Positions 10,440 to 21,319 of a DNA stretch of 64,000 nucleotides are shown piece by piece. The notes beneath the pieces are model-generated. The model ran no database searches. It was not told the DNA's origin and was given only the letters and a program-made list of their open reading frames with translations. Position 1 is the stretch's first letter. The number at the start of each line of letters is the position of its first letter. The stretch spans positions 94,094,706 through 94,158,705 of the forward strand of contig CM035166.1 in the NCBI GenBank assembly GCA_020205615.1. The letters are read 5' to 3'. The stretch comes from Panax quinquefolius. Taxonomy: Eukaryota > Streptophyta > Magnoliopsida > Apiales > Araliaceae. Both the position numbers and the translations under genes were made by a program.

Positions 10440-10875
10440 GAGTATGAACCTCCCTCCGAGGATCTTTTAGAAGGAGAAGTGGAAGAAATTGATTTAATGG
10501 ATGAAGATCCAGAATGGTGGAGTTTGGCCTTCGACAGGTCGTCTAAAGAAGGAAAAGGAGGAGCAGCAGTGGTATTGACCACCAAAGAAGGGAAGGAAGT
10601 GGCCTTGTCATACAAATTAGACTTCCCTTGCACGAAGAATGAATCAGAATAAGAAGCATTTATTTACGATTGTTGGTGGCTCAAGAGTTGGGAACAAAAC
10701 ATCTTAAATTAAAGGGAGATTCAAATCTTATAGTGCAACAAATACGAGGAAAATTCACAGTGGAAGAACCTATCTTGGCGCCATATCGAACTGTAGCACA
10801 AAAAGTTATGGAGGCTTTCAAGAAGGTGGTGATTGAATATGGGCCAAGAGGACAAAATAAACAACCTGATGCATA
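10440..10875 (+). pseudogene. T1 second (archaeal-type) RNase H
   Basis: After the first RNase H comes a second RNase H-like module: WWSLAFDRSSKEGKGGAAVV, LSYKLDFPCTKNESE (stop at 10650) and EAF, then LGTKHLKLKGDSNLIVQQIR. The D, E and D positions of an RNase H fold are seen in AFD, NESE and GDS. A duplicated RNase H between RNase H and integrase is the established hallmark of the Tat/Ogre branch of plant Ty3/gypsy elements, so this domain fixes the lineage. Confidence 0.85.
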
Positions 10876-11640
10876 GGCAACAGTAACATCTCGAGTGTAT
10901 GTCCAAGGAGAGGAATTGGATGTGAAGGTAATAAAGAGAACCCTCCCAACCACAGTACCAAAATTGTTCCCCAAAGACATGACTGATGATTGGAGACATG
11001 ACATCTCCTATCAATTGCAAACAAAAGAGTGAACAATATCACTAGTGGAGCTTCAAAAGTATAACATTATCAAGGGAGTCTTGTATCACAAAAAAGCAGA
11101 TGGTGTATTGACACGGTGCTGGAGGAGGCAAGAAGTGAATAAAGTATTATATCAGGTGTATGAAGAGAACTGCCGAATGGCAAATATTGAGTTGTATCGC
11201 AGATTGCAGTGCCAATGGTATTATTGGCCCAAAATGAAGAAGAAAGCATATACACTTCAGCAATAATGTGTTTCATGCCAAGAATACCCTGGGGAGGAGG
11301 AATGCGCCTTCATTGATGACATAACGGATTGGTGAATCCCTTATGTGGAGTTTTTACAAATTCAAAGTCTTCCTGCCGAAAAGAAGGATATAGTCATAAT
11401 AAAAAGGAAATCACAACGATTTTTCTTATAAAACGGAGAATTGTTTAGAAGAGGGTTCAATGGCAAGCCCTTACGATGTTTAGAGTTAGGAGAGACTAAA
11501 GATTTTGTCTATCAAATGCACAAAGATGACCACCAAGGAGGAGCCAAGTTGTACAAACAACTTATTGATCATGGTTATTATTGGCCAAAAATGGAAGGAA
11601 ATTGCTTAGATTTTGTCAAGACTTGCCACATTTGCTAAAT
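10876..11640 (+). pseudogene. T1 integrase zinc module, present in two diverged copies
   Basis: Copy one, 11045-11285, reads GVLYHKKADGVLTRC, LYRRLQCQWYYWPKM and CVSCQEY. Copy two, 11430-11640, reads GELFRRGFNGKPLRCLELG, KLYKQLIDHGYYWPKM and FVKTCHIC. Both are H2C2-like units ending in C-x2-C; in copy one the histidine positions are largely lost, while copy two keeps MHKDDHQGG. A short linker with stops separates them. From memory of family members, a doubled module occurs in some Tat-like polyproteins, so the doubling is probably ancestral and not a local accident. Confidence 0.72.
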
Positions 11641-11699
11641 CCACGGGAACTTAATTCAAGCTTCTGATGTGGACTTGTAAACCATAGCAACACCATGAC

Positions 11700-12553
11700 C
11701 TTTCCATACATGGGGAATGGATCTTATAGGTCCCATTCATCCAAATTCCAAGGGTAATATCTGGATCTTAATCGCCATCGAGATGTACACAAAATGGGTG
11801 GAAGCAATACCCTTAAAGAAGGCTACGGGGCTGGCAGTGACAAATTTTATCAAGGAGCACATCATTTGTCATTCCGGGATCCCGAAGATCATTTTATCAG
11901 ATAATGAAACTCCCTTCATCAATAGGGATATCAAAAATCTGATGGAAAAATACAAGGGGAAACACTACAAATCATCACCCTGCTACTCGAAAGGCAATGG
12001 ACAAGCAAAGGCTACAAACAAAACCTTGATCAAAATCTTATCAAAAACCCTATAAGATCATCCGAAGACATGGGGAGAACAATTACCAATAGCATTATGG
12101 GCATATCAAATTTCAAAAAGAAAGCCTACGGGTGAAACCCTTTACGCGTAGCTCTATGGTGAAGAAACTATCTTGCCCGCCGAAATATAAATCTCTTCGG
12201 CTAGGATGAGACTTAGAATCTTAGTCGAGGAAGAGAATCGACTAGCTACTTTTGAGGCCTTAGCTAACTTCCAAGACAAAGCTAGAGAAAAACTAGAACG
12301 ATATCATGAAAGACTGCGATGACAATACAATACCGCAGTGGTACCACGCCAAATTCCGGTGGGGGACTTGGTGCTCAAGATAGCGAATCAAGCCATGAGG
12401 GGAACACCAACCACCAAATTTTACCTTAAATGGGAAGGCCCGTATAGGGTACTAGAGATCTCCGAAAGAGGGTATTGTAAGATATCTGGTGTAGGATCAG
12501 ATGCTATCTCAGGCCCATTAAACTTGAAATGGGTAAAGAAATATTACATATGA
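11700..12553 (+). pseudogene. T1 integrase core and C-terminal domain
   Basis: The catalytic core reads WGMDLIGPIHPNSKG, then MYTKWVEAIPLKKATG, IPKIILSDNETPFINRD and SSPCYSKGNGQAKATNKTL. The D and D residues are kept. The final catalytic position reads QAKA where QAEA is expected, so glutamate has become lysine. A stop at 12052 and frame breaks near 12120-12190 follow. The C-terminal part at 12338-12553 has PVGDLVLKIANQ, FYLKWEGPYRVLE and PLNLKWVKKYYI, the usual end of Tat integrase. The loss of the catalytic E alone would inactivate it. Confidence 0.87.
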
Positions 12554-12564
12554 GATGGTCATCA

Positions 12565-12845
12565 CAAAAAAAAGTTATACTTTCAACTTCAAAAGTAATC
12601 GAGGCACCTAACAATAAGTCATCAGACCAGAAAAATTATACTTTCAACTTCAAAAGTAATCGAGACACCTGGCTATAAGTCCTCAGACTAGAAAAGTTAT
12701 ACTTTCAACTTCAAAACTAATCAAGGCACCTAACTATAAGTCCTTAGACATGACAAGTTACACTTTCAACTTTAAAAGTGATTGAGGCACCTGAGCATAA
12801 GCCCTCAACCCCGAAAATGTTATACTTTATCTCTAAAAGTGGCGA
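12565..12845 (+). repeat. Tandem repeats of about 62 bp after the T1 pol gene
   Basis: Five units each contain GTTATACTTTCAACTTCAAAA, then TCGAGGCACCT and a TAAGTC-TCAGAC block. They begin near 12571, 12633, 12694, 12755 and 12816, with the last most diverged. Tandem repeats between pol and the 3' LTR are common in Tat elements. Confidence 0.88.
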
Positions 12846-13257
12846 ACGTTATGCTTTCTCTGACAAAAGCAAGATTCATTATTTGAAACATTATGCTTTT
12901 CATTAAAAGCAATTTGATTATTAATAAATTGTCAAACTTTCACTTATACTTGGATAATTTTTCTGATTTCTTAAAAAAAATATAGATTCAAGTGTTGGTT
13001 TGCATGAAATAATAAAAAAATACATTTTTCTTCTTTAATAAAATTCATGTTCGCTCTTTTATAATGCCTATGGTTTGTCTTGGAGTATTAATTTGAACAA
13101 CTTGAGATTCAATGTTAAATATTGAGTTTTAAGGAAGCATTCAAATTAAAGACAATTAATAAGAATAAAGAAACTCTATTTTGATAAATGAAATATATGT
13201 AAATAAGTTTTCTGAAACAAGAAATCGAAAAGACTACAAAAAATTATGATTTAAAGG
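12846..13257. other. AT-rich spacer
   Basis: No ORF, repeat or element end was recognised in these roughly 400 bases. The stretch separates the pol-side repeats from the 3' end of the antisense gene. Confidence 0.5.
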
Positions 13258-16200
13258 TCATGACATATCAAACTGAAGAGGGGACATATATAAAGCCTTC
13301 AACTCAACAATGACTGTATCACGAATCTTAAGATTTTCATCTTTCAGTTTCTTAACATCTTGGGCAGTTGACTCTAAGTCCCGACACTTCCATTCTACAT
13401 CCCGAAGCTTGGAATCTAGATTCCGAGACTGGGCCTCCAGTTTTCTTGCGGCGGCTGCCTTAAAAATTAGTCGGTGAAGTATCTGCGAGAATCGAGCTAG
13501 GAGACGCTCAAGACTTTCCTGATTAGAAGAGGATATCTGAAAGCCCCTCCAAGAAACAAGATCTCTACTTGGATTGAAGAAAGCTTTAGCGTGAGCTACT
13601 TTAGAAGCCACCATAGAATTCATTGAGACAAATGATGAAGAAGTAGGTGGCTTCTATACTGCTTATGACTCCTCAAAGCCTTGACCATTCGGAGGATAAC
13701 CAAGGTCACTATAGATGAGGTGGCAACATCTAGATGGAGAGCATCAAATAAAGCAAGTGCCTCAATAGGCAAAGGCAAATCTTTTATCTTTTCGCTCTTT
13801 AAAACAAAATGACAAAGCATAATATATTATGGAGAAAGAAAGAAAATTCAAGAAGAAAATTATATGTTAACTAAAAAAAGATACTCACAATATATCAAAT
13901 GGAAAAAGAGTTAGGAGATGCCACAAAAAGCGAAATGTCATTCAACCCACCCAAAGTGCTATTAACAATACCCTCCCGAGTAACCACAAACTCGGCAGAA
14001 TCCTTCTAGGGAGGATGATCAAAATCACCAATAGTCTCAGAAGAATTTCTTCTCGAGGAAGTAGGAGGATTATCAGTACCCTTAAGCCTATCACGAGGAA
14101 ACGTTATAAGAAGGTGGGAGGAAACTGCTATATCACCTACAGCAGGAACAATGATCACATTAGATAAAGAATCCTTAGCATCAAGAATGACATGATCATT
14201 CTGTGGAGAAGACGATTCGACATCGACAATGATAGGTTGGGGAGGCTCACAACTAGATGAAGCAACCACGGCCGCCTCATTTACAGTACCAAAAATATTC
14301 CCAATGGGAACATTATCATCCTCTTTATCAACGTAAACAATCTGAAAAGAAAGGAAATAATGACATAGGGTAACAAAGAAAACAGCTATACGAACTTTGA
14401 AAGATAAAAATGAAAATTTCATAAAGTTTACCAAATGTCTTTGGCGCTTTTTGAGTGGATCCTCGGCTGTCGCCATACTAGAACCAACATCATAAAAAGG
14501 GCGTTTTGCCAATGGCTTTAAGATAAGTGTCAGCCCATTCGGCATTCGCCTAATGACAAAATGACCAATCCGGGGTACGGTAGAATCAGTAGGGGGAATC
14601 ACCTCAGAACCAGTAGTAGTAGATGTTCTCGTTTTAGAACGAGTAACCCTCATTTCCTCGGCAGTAGAGGATCCCTGGGGAGGAGCTGGAAAAGGTATCC
14701 GAGATAAAGTTCGTGGTGAAAGACTCCTACAAGTAGTAGGGGCCTATGCGGGAAGAATATCCAAGTCACTTCGAGGATGCATGTCTGCTGATTGAGGAGG
14801 AGAACACTTAGGCATTAAAGCCTCACGGTCAATAAGCAAACTACTGGTTGTCCAACGTTCTGAATGGACATTGGTCTTAGGAGAACATATCATCCAGGCC
14901 CATTGGACACGTTCGGGAGTAGAAGCTGGTATCAAACAAATCAAGGTATCCTCTTCCCACTTTTTAAGATTGATGAGCCAATAGTTACGCTCACCAGTAA
15001 TATATCGACCACTCCGAGAATCATCTGGTATGACAACTGGAAGGGGTCCACGAGGAGCATTTGGAGGTCTCGAAAATGCCCATGCAAAAAAAGGGGAGGT
15101 AGAGACGAAATTGAGAAGAGCACTCTCATAATTTTCCCGGCAAGTGTGGCCGAAAGGACGTTCCTAGTAAAATCCAAACTGCCTCATATATGAACCTATG
15201 AGGAGAATAAAGTAAAATGCCAAAATTTTTATCCTCAATGAAATAGGGATGCTCCGTAGCTCGAAGGAAGACGAACCAGGAAAGTGAAGAAACACTCAAT
15301 TCGTTGACACTTGAGTAGGAGCGGAATTTATGCCTATAGAAATGAGGCAGACGCCCACCACCTTCTGGAGCAATAGTATAGGGACGAGTGGTGAAACATG
15401 AAAAATCATCAATAAAAAGCCAAAAATCTGAACTAGACCCGTGATCAATCCAGCGAGATGTGCGGGGGACGATTTTGGGCGATGAAATAGGGTCTGAAGA
15501 CTTCTTTTTCTTCTTAGAAAGATGTACATGAGTAGAATAGGCTAAAAAGCGCTCGAAGAGAAAGATCTGAAGAAAGGAGCAGGGAACAAAGATATTTAGG
15601 TCATACCCGAATAAAAAAAAGGGTTGATAAGAAAAAAAAATAGAAAAAGTGCAGTATGAAAGACAACTAATAAAAATACGAAAATGAGTACCTCCAACAG
15701 ATTCCCTAATGGCGAGGACGATTTCATCTAAACGACGATACAAGGTTCCTAAGAAGAGAGGAGCAAGAGGAACATCCAGAACTCGAGATAGAAAAGCTGC
15801 CAAACCAAATATACGGGTCGAAGGACAATCTATAGGAGACCCGGGAAAGTTAAAGAGGGACAACCACATAGCCAAGTAAGCAGCCAAGGGAAAACTGCAA
15901 GACTCCTCATGGAGAGCGAGGACAGACTTGTCATAGACAAAATTATTCTTGTGGCTGGGCTTGTAATCCCTGAAAAAGTAGCGTACCCAAGATAACCAGG
16001 AATTCTTTTATCGATTAGAAGTCTCGAACTTTGGAAGGAGCGTGTCACCTTGATATCGCGAGGTGTAATTGGGAGCCTGTCTGAAAGCTTCTGTCAATTA
16101 AGAAATGCACTCGGCATCTATAGGAGACAAGCTAGATGGGCTACAAGAAGCCGAGGCAACAACAGGAAGGCTACAAGTTATAGGTCAGAATGAGTTCATA

Positions 16201-16775
16201 ATCCAAGGAAAATGAGAAAAAATGAACGAAATAGAAAAGAGGCTTACTGGTAAATGGCATAAACGTCCTCTAAAGTTGGGGTGAATCCCCCAGTAGTGAT
16301 AAATATACATGTGGAGGAGCACCAGTGGGAAATCAAAACGGTAAAATCATTATGGTCCTGTTGTATGCGAAGATCTCTGCATAGCTGAATGCAACGCAGA
16401 ATTCCAACCCTCTCCATTATATCCATATAATCAGAATTTGCAAGGACCTCGTCGGTCCAATGTTGAAACCCCTGAAGACGATTAGATGAGTTAGATAGGA
16501 AATGAATGGGACTGTAGGGGTACTCCTATTTTTCTATACATATGCGGGGAATGCGAGAAGAACATGGGAAACTGTCTAGGCTTGCGCAACCTGCAACATA
16601 TAGAAACAAACCTTCTTTCTCAGGAAGAGGAAATGATGCACGATCATAATTCTTCACTTTCTCCCAAAAAATGTCAAAAGACCTATAAAAGGGAGTTATT
16701 CCCCATTCACTGATGACGGTGACTTCCTTAGTAGTTTTCGGGTCTATGGAACATTCGCTGGAATTGGCCTACAAA
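13258..16775 (-). pseudogene. Antisense plant mobile domain (PMD) gene carried by T1
   Basis: The multi-exon gene reads right to left, opposite to T1 pol. First exon, about 16770-16250: EWGITPFYRSFDIFWEKV, then TGGFTPTLEDVYAIY, the usual start of the plant mobile domain, followed by GTAAG. A second exon, about 16160-15700, has SWVRYFFRDY, AAYLAMWLSLFNFPGSPID and APLFLGTLYRRLDEIV. A third, 15570-15130, has KIVPRTSRWIDHGSS and LYSPHRFIYEAVW. Later segments (14944-14006) hold a basic stretch DPLKKRQR, then acidic, low-complexity sequence. The C-terminus (13623-13258) is a predicted coiled coil, RKLEAQSRNLDSKLRD and onwards. PMD proteins are known as host silencing factors (MAIN family) and as transposon-encoded proteins. 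In-frame stops near 16020 and elsewhere suggest decay. Exon limits are my estimates. Confidence 0.72.
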
Positions 16776-16899
16776 AAAAACTTACGATAAGAATTTTGGG
16801 AAACAAGAAAAGGAAGTGAATGGGCATTTGAATTTAAGTGCTTACGATATCAAGAAAGAAGGTCTGAAACTCAAATAAGAAGACTTGACTCGAAAAAGA

Positions 16900-17455
16900 A
16901 AGATTACTAGTACATATGCTTCCTTGTTGCGGTGGAAAAAAGTGTAGCCTTTTCTATATCCGGACTAAAATCCCGTTAAAGTGAGATGACCCGAAAAAGA
17001 AAGATTACTGGTACAGATGATTCTTTGTTGCGGTGTTGACTTTTCTTTGAGAATATTCGAGTCAAGATCCTGTTAAGGTGAAATGGCTCAGAAAGGAAAA
17101 ACTACAATTGCCCGGAATAAATGCTCCCTTATTGCGGTGTTGCTTTATCTTTTAGAATATCCGAGCTAAGATCCTGTTAAGGTGAAATGGCCCGGAATAG
17201 ATGCTTCCTTGTTGCAAAAAAAGCGTGGCTTTTTCTTTGAGAATATCCAAGCCAAGATCCTGTTAAGGTGAAATGGCCCGGAATATATGCTTTTTTGTTG
17301 CAGAAAAAGTGTGGCCTTTTCTTTGAGAATATCCGAACCAAGATCCTGTTAAGGTGAAATGGCCCGAAATAGAAGCTTCCTTGTTGCGGTGTGGCTTTTT
17401 CTTTGAGAATATCCGAACCAAAATCCTATTAAAATGAGATGGCCCAAAAAAAAGA
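16900..17455 (+). repeat. Tandem repeats of about 90-120 bp in the T1 3' region
   Basis: Six units share the blocks GCTTCCTTGTTGCGGTG, TTTTCTTTGAGAATATCCGA and AAGATCCTGTTAAGGTGAAA followed by TGGCCCG. They lie just upstream (for the antisense strand) of the PMD gene and could contain its promoter, but no core element was identified. Confidence 0.85.
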
Positions 17456-17513
17456 TTACAATCACCTGAAGATGAAACAATTACAAAGAATTAACCAAAT
17501 GGAAAAATAAACA

Positions 17514-17518
<5 letters not shown>

Positions 17519-17576
<58 letters not shown>
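17519..17576. repeat. (TA)29 microsatellite
   Basis: Uninterrupted TA dinucleotides. Confidence 0.98.
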
Positions 17577-17580
<4 letters not shown>

Positions 17581-18214
17581 TCTTCCTGTTCGCTTTGACT
17601 ACCGAAGCATATATGTATAGCTGCTTCGTTCCGTGAAGTGTGTTATCTCTTGAAGGGATGCTAGTGCCACCTCTGATTCTCTTCCTCCCTCTTTGCGTTT
17701 GGTCCGTTAATTGGTTAAGAGGCCAAACAAACTATATATGATCCTTTCCTTGAATTTAATTAACCTTTTTAATCGGTCCATGCATTATATATGAAGAAGA
17801 TCATGAAGAGTAAATTATACTAGGCTTGCTAACCCTAAGCCTAAGCCTAAACCTAAGTTATTCTTTATTATCCTTTCAAATAAAAGCATGTCGACTGACC
17901 TCATACGCTGTACGCCTCCTTCGATGTTGTCTTCTTAAATAATGTAATTGGTTTCTTTCCTTTTCCCAATCTACCGATGTCGCCGGACCACGCCTACAAC
18001 TATTGTTACTGCTACACTCAAATCCCAATCAAGATTCAAAACTCTTGAAAACAAAAGGCTAAAAACTTTGGCGTACGTAATTATGTGGGTCTCTTCTCTG
18101 AATAGGAGAGGGTAATATGGTAAATAGAATGCGATGATGATGGTCAAATATATAGTACTTATCCAAATTCCGATTATCATTGGAATTTATGGTTTAGTTG
18201 AGTATATAAGGAGA
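17577..18214. other. Unassigned sequence with a degenerate telomere-like stretch
   Basis: No coding region was recognised. At 17828-17856 there is an irregular run of CCTAAG/CCTAAA units that resembles plant telomere repeats. By position it belongs to the 3' non-coding part of T1 or to older DNA. Confidence 0.45.
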
Positions 18215-18219
18215 ATGAT

Positions 18220-18432
18220 TATTAGAGAATATAACTACAATCAATTAATTCTAGATAATTGTAATTTTATCTTATTGTTACATTAGGTTTAAGATAGAGT
18301 AGATTTTGAATTATGAGATAATTATTCAAGTATTTCTATTATTTGAGAACTCTCCAAACTCATGTATATATATTAGGATGATGTACTCTTATTTAAAATA
18401 TAATAAAATACCAACGTTTATCAGCCTTGTTA
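18220..18432 (+). repeat. C1 5' LTR
   Basis: It is highly similar to the 3' LTR at 19787-19996, with a few substitutions and small indels (for example TAGATTTTG against TTTG after GATAGAG). That difference indicates an insertion that is not very recent. Confidence 0.94.
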
Positions 18433-18793
18433 TGGTATCAAAGCTACTATGCCTAACGGTTTATGATTCATTTTTTTATCTTCTGCTGCACATCTTCTGC
18501 CTACCAATCTAGACATTTTTTCTCCCTATCCAGACAGTCTGCACCACAATCCAGACACCCTGATAAACTGTCTGCATTCCAAGAACTTTCTTTAAAAATC
18601 ATCCTAGCGCAAGTCTGATCGAGTCAGTCTATTTTCTTCTAATTCTCAAGTTATTCTTCTTCTATCAATGGCTTCATTGGCTTCTATTTTTCATTCTTCT
18701 TCCTATGATTTGGAAAGGTGGCTTAACCCAAAATCATTTCAGGAATCCTATCTCTGATCATATACTGTCAATCCCAACATTGGCCCTGCCCCC

Positions 18794-19333
18794 ATGGCCG
18801 ATCAAATATACGGTCAATTTCAAAATTTTGACAACTCTTTGGTCCATGAAAATGATGATTGTGAATTCCTAGATGACTGCAAATTCCTAGATGATGAAAC
18901 ATCATGGTATATGAATGATCTCCTCGATCAAATATTTTGTTTACAAAAGTTACCTACTCAGTCTATCAAAAGTTATCTTGCCAAAGCGACATCGCTTCTT
19001 TATGCATTTGAAAGTGCGGGCGGTTCTCTTAGTGAGTCAGAGTTTACCGATTTTTTAGTTGAAGGCCTTGATGATACTCTTTTCAAAAGAGTTCATGTTT
19101 ATTATTATTTGATGAATCCTTCCTTTAATGATTTGTCCACTCTTCTATTTGGACATAAAAAACTGTTACAACAATTCACTTCTATTGATACTTCAAAAAT
19201 TGAGCCTATTATTGTTGAGCCTAATGATATTCATTTTTCCGTGGTTGCACATCCTGAGGATACGATAAGTTCGATTGGTTCTTCTTCATTGTTGATTGAT
19301 AATCTTATATTAGCGCCTCATAAATTGTACTAG
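18794..19333 (+). CDS. C1 gag-like ORF (copia), partial
   Basis: An open 179-codon frame. The middle part, SYLAKATSLLYAFESAGGSL followed by FTDFLVEGLDD and LSTLLFGHKKLL, matches the UBN2 type of copia Gag: the typical order is a Lys-rich helix region, then a segment on hash-like LEGL and a downstream helix. There is no zinc knuckle. It starts at an in-frame ATG at 18794, about 360 bases past the primer site, but family Gag proteins usually begin earlier and the N-terminal UBN2 part is missing or scrambled. It is probably a remnant left by internal deletion, and whether it is translated is unknown. Confidence 0.6.
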   Translation: MADQIYGQFQNFDNSLVHENDDCEFLDDCKFLDDETSWYMNDLLDQIFCLQKLPTQSIKSYLAKATSLLYAFESAGGSLSESEFTDFLVEGLDDTLFKRVHVYYYLMNPSFNDLSTLLFGHKKLLQQFTSIDTSKIEPIIVEPNDIHFSVVAHPEDTISSIGSSSLLIDNLILAPHKLY

Positions 19334-19786
19334 TCCCAAGTCTGAGTTATTATCCTCATTTTTCTCTGCAACTAATGGCTATTCTCATTCTCACTCAAAT
19401 ATCTTCAAGGATTCATTTTTAGTTTGTTCATCATCTTCACCTCATTTAACAAATGAGCGAATGTTTTCTCTTGATACATCCCACATTTCATATCTTGGTG
19501 GATTAATGGAATTTTCTAAGTGTGTTCCTAGAAGTCTAATACAAGAAGTACAAGAAAATCCATATTTGTTGCAAGTGTGCAAACAACCAAGCACGTTCCA
19601 GTCTTATTGGTTATATGCAGTACTTATCATGCATCTTATGTTTTTATTTAATCTCTCATGGAAATTGTTTGTGTTCTCTCTGCTACGAGGCGTTATTATT
19701 TCACTAGTATTACCGTCGTATGGCTATTTTCCCAAGTTCAAGTTCAAGCTCAAGCTTCGTTTACCTCCGTTTCGCTTGAGGGGGCG
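19334..19786 (+). pseudogene. C1 residual interior, fused gag/pol scraps
   Basis: Between the gag-like ORF and the 3' LTR there are short open pieces but no recognisable catalytic motif. One 130-codon frame (19461-19853) runs through the polypurine tract into the LTR. This stretch probably joins ends left by a large internal deletion. Confidence 0.5.
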
Positions 19787-19996
19787 TATTAGAGAATATA
19801 ACTGCAATCCGTTAATTTTAGATAATTGTAATTTTATCTTATTGTTACATTAGGATTAGGATAGAGTTTGAATTATGAGATAATTATTCAAGTATTTGTA
19901 TTATTTGAGAACTCTCCAAACTCATGTATATATATATTAGGATGATGTACTCTTATTTAAAATATAATAAAATACCAACGTTTATCAGTCTTGTTA
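19787..19996 (+). repeat. C1 3' LTR
   Basis: It is bounded by the purine tract TTGAGGGGGCG on the left and the ATGAT duplication on the right. Confidence 0.94.
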
Positions 19997-20254
19997 ATGA
20001 TAAGGTAACTATGAGTAACATTAAGCCTCCTCATATATATATATAAAATCTTTGGGGTTCCTTCTGTTATAATTCTATGCCAAGTTGGACTCTCAATCTG
20101 TTACCCAATTTGTACTTTGAAAACAGGAAAGCAATAACTTAATCAATGCCCGAGATTGGGAACATCCCAATTTATATATGAAACCTGCTGTATATATCAT
20201 ACCAAGATTGAGGTCCTTACTTTGAATGCATGCATACAGGCACCTAGCCTAATC

Positions 20255-20373
20255 ATATATATATATATATATATATAACGAATTAAACTTGGCTGGCACA
20301 TTTGATTACTTTATTATGGGACATAGATACATATGCTCTCCCCCTCGGCGGATATATCAAATCAGGGGTAGAA

Positions 20374-20426
<53 letters not shown>

Positions 20427-20587
20427 TTTGATCCTTGTTCCCAAAATAAAAAATAATTTGATCTTGTGTTTTTAAAATAAAATAAGATTTTATTTTATTT
20501 AGTAATATATTGCTATATCCACGAGGGGAGAGCATATGTATCTATGTCCCATAATAAAGTAATCAAATGTGCCACCAAATTTAATTG

Positions 20588-20649
<62 letters not shown>

Positions 20650-20765
20650 ATTTGATCCTTGTTCCCAAAATAAAAATGATTTGATCTTGTGTTTTTAAAA
20701 TAAAATAAGATTTTATTTTATTTGGCAATATATAATTTATCTTGATTTAGTTTCCAAAAAAAAGA

Positions 20766-20821
<56 letters not shown>
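20255..20821. repeat. AT/TG microsatellites with a 65-bp inverted repeat
   Basis: (AT)n tracts lie at 20255-20277, 20376-20421, 20590-20643 and 20766-20787, the last running into (TG)17 at 20787-20821. The arms 20281-20347 and 20522-20586 are inverted copies, nearly identical over about 65 bp. A second feature is a direct repeat of the AAATATTTGATCCTTGTTCC segment and what follows, at 20420-20513 and 20643-20740. The remainder (20002-20254) shows nothing recognisable. Confidence 0.85.
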
Positions 20822-20826
<5 letters not shown>

Positions 20827-21029
20827 AATTAGGGAAACAAAAAGGTTTGGAAAGATTTGATAAAAGGAGGTCCAAAGATATTCCGGGAGAGCTCCCCTAG
20901 GGTTTTCCACTCTTAGGATTTTTTATTTTCGAGGCTGGCAAGATTGCGCGAGCTCCACGGATTAATTATTCAAAAATTTGAATCAAGATTATAACTTGAA
21001 GAATTTTGTACGATCGTCCCTTCAAAGGC

Positions 21030-21052
21030 GCGACTCATGTGCAGGGGGCAAA
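21030..21052 (+). other. Probable polypurine tract of T1
   Basis: GTGCAGGGGGCAA directly precedes TGTGAGCCC, the proposed start of the T1 3' LTR. A GCAGGGGGC-type tract in a GGCGCGACTC context resembles Tat elements, by my recollection of the family. Confidence 0.5.
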
Positions 21053-21066
21053 TGTGAGCCCAAATA

Positions 21067-21319
21067 CTCCCTCCGTCCCATGATAAAAGTCCTTATTACT
21101 ATTTTAGGTAGTCCCATGTTAAATGTCCAATTTTCTTTAATAACCAAATTTTTACACATATTTTCCTATTATACCCGTAACATTAAATATCTCATACTTT
21201 TCTTATTCTAATTCTCTCTCCATATTTAATGACATTATTATGGACAATTTTGTCATTTTATTTATCTTCTTAATATGCGTGAAAAGTCCATCAGGACTTT
21301 TATACTGGGACGGAGGGAG
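21067..21319. mobile_element. Stowaway-type MITE (Tc1/mariner), 253 bp
   Basis: The inverted ends CTCCCTCCGTCCC and GGGACGGAGGGAG are the textbook Stowaway termini. They are flanked by the TA dinucleotide at 21065-21066 and 21320-21321. There is no ORF of its own. Confidence 0.97.

Larger units (their letters stand above)
18220..19996 (+). mobile_element. C1, non-autonomous Ty1/copia element (1777 bp)
   Basis: Two LTRs of 213 and 210 bp bound it (18220-18432, 19787-19996), starting TATTAGAGAATATAAC and ending CTTGTTA. A perfect TSD, ATGAT, lies at 18215-18219 and 19997-20001. A primer site TGGTATCAAAGC follows the 5' LTR at 18433-18444, and a purine run GAGGGGGCG precedes the 3' LTR. The interior is only about 1.35 kb and lacks protease, integrase and RT, so the element must have been moved by a relative. 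Confidence 0.95.

Noticed and set aside
12555..21052. A complete T1 element with two LTRs
   Set aside because: The 5' half, including gag and the 5' LTR, is missing at the 9797 junction; only one probable LTR exists.
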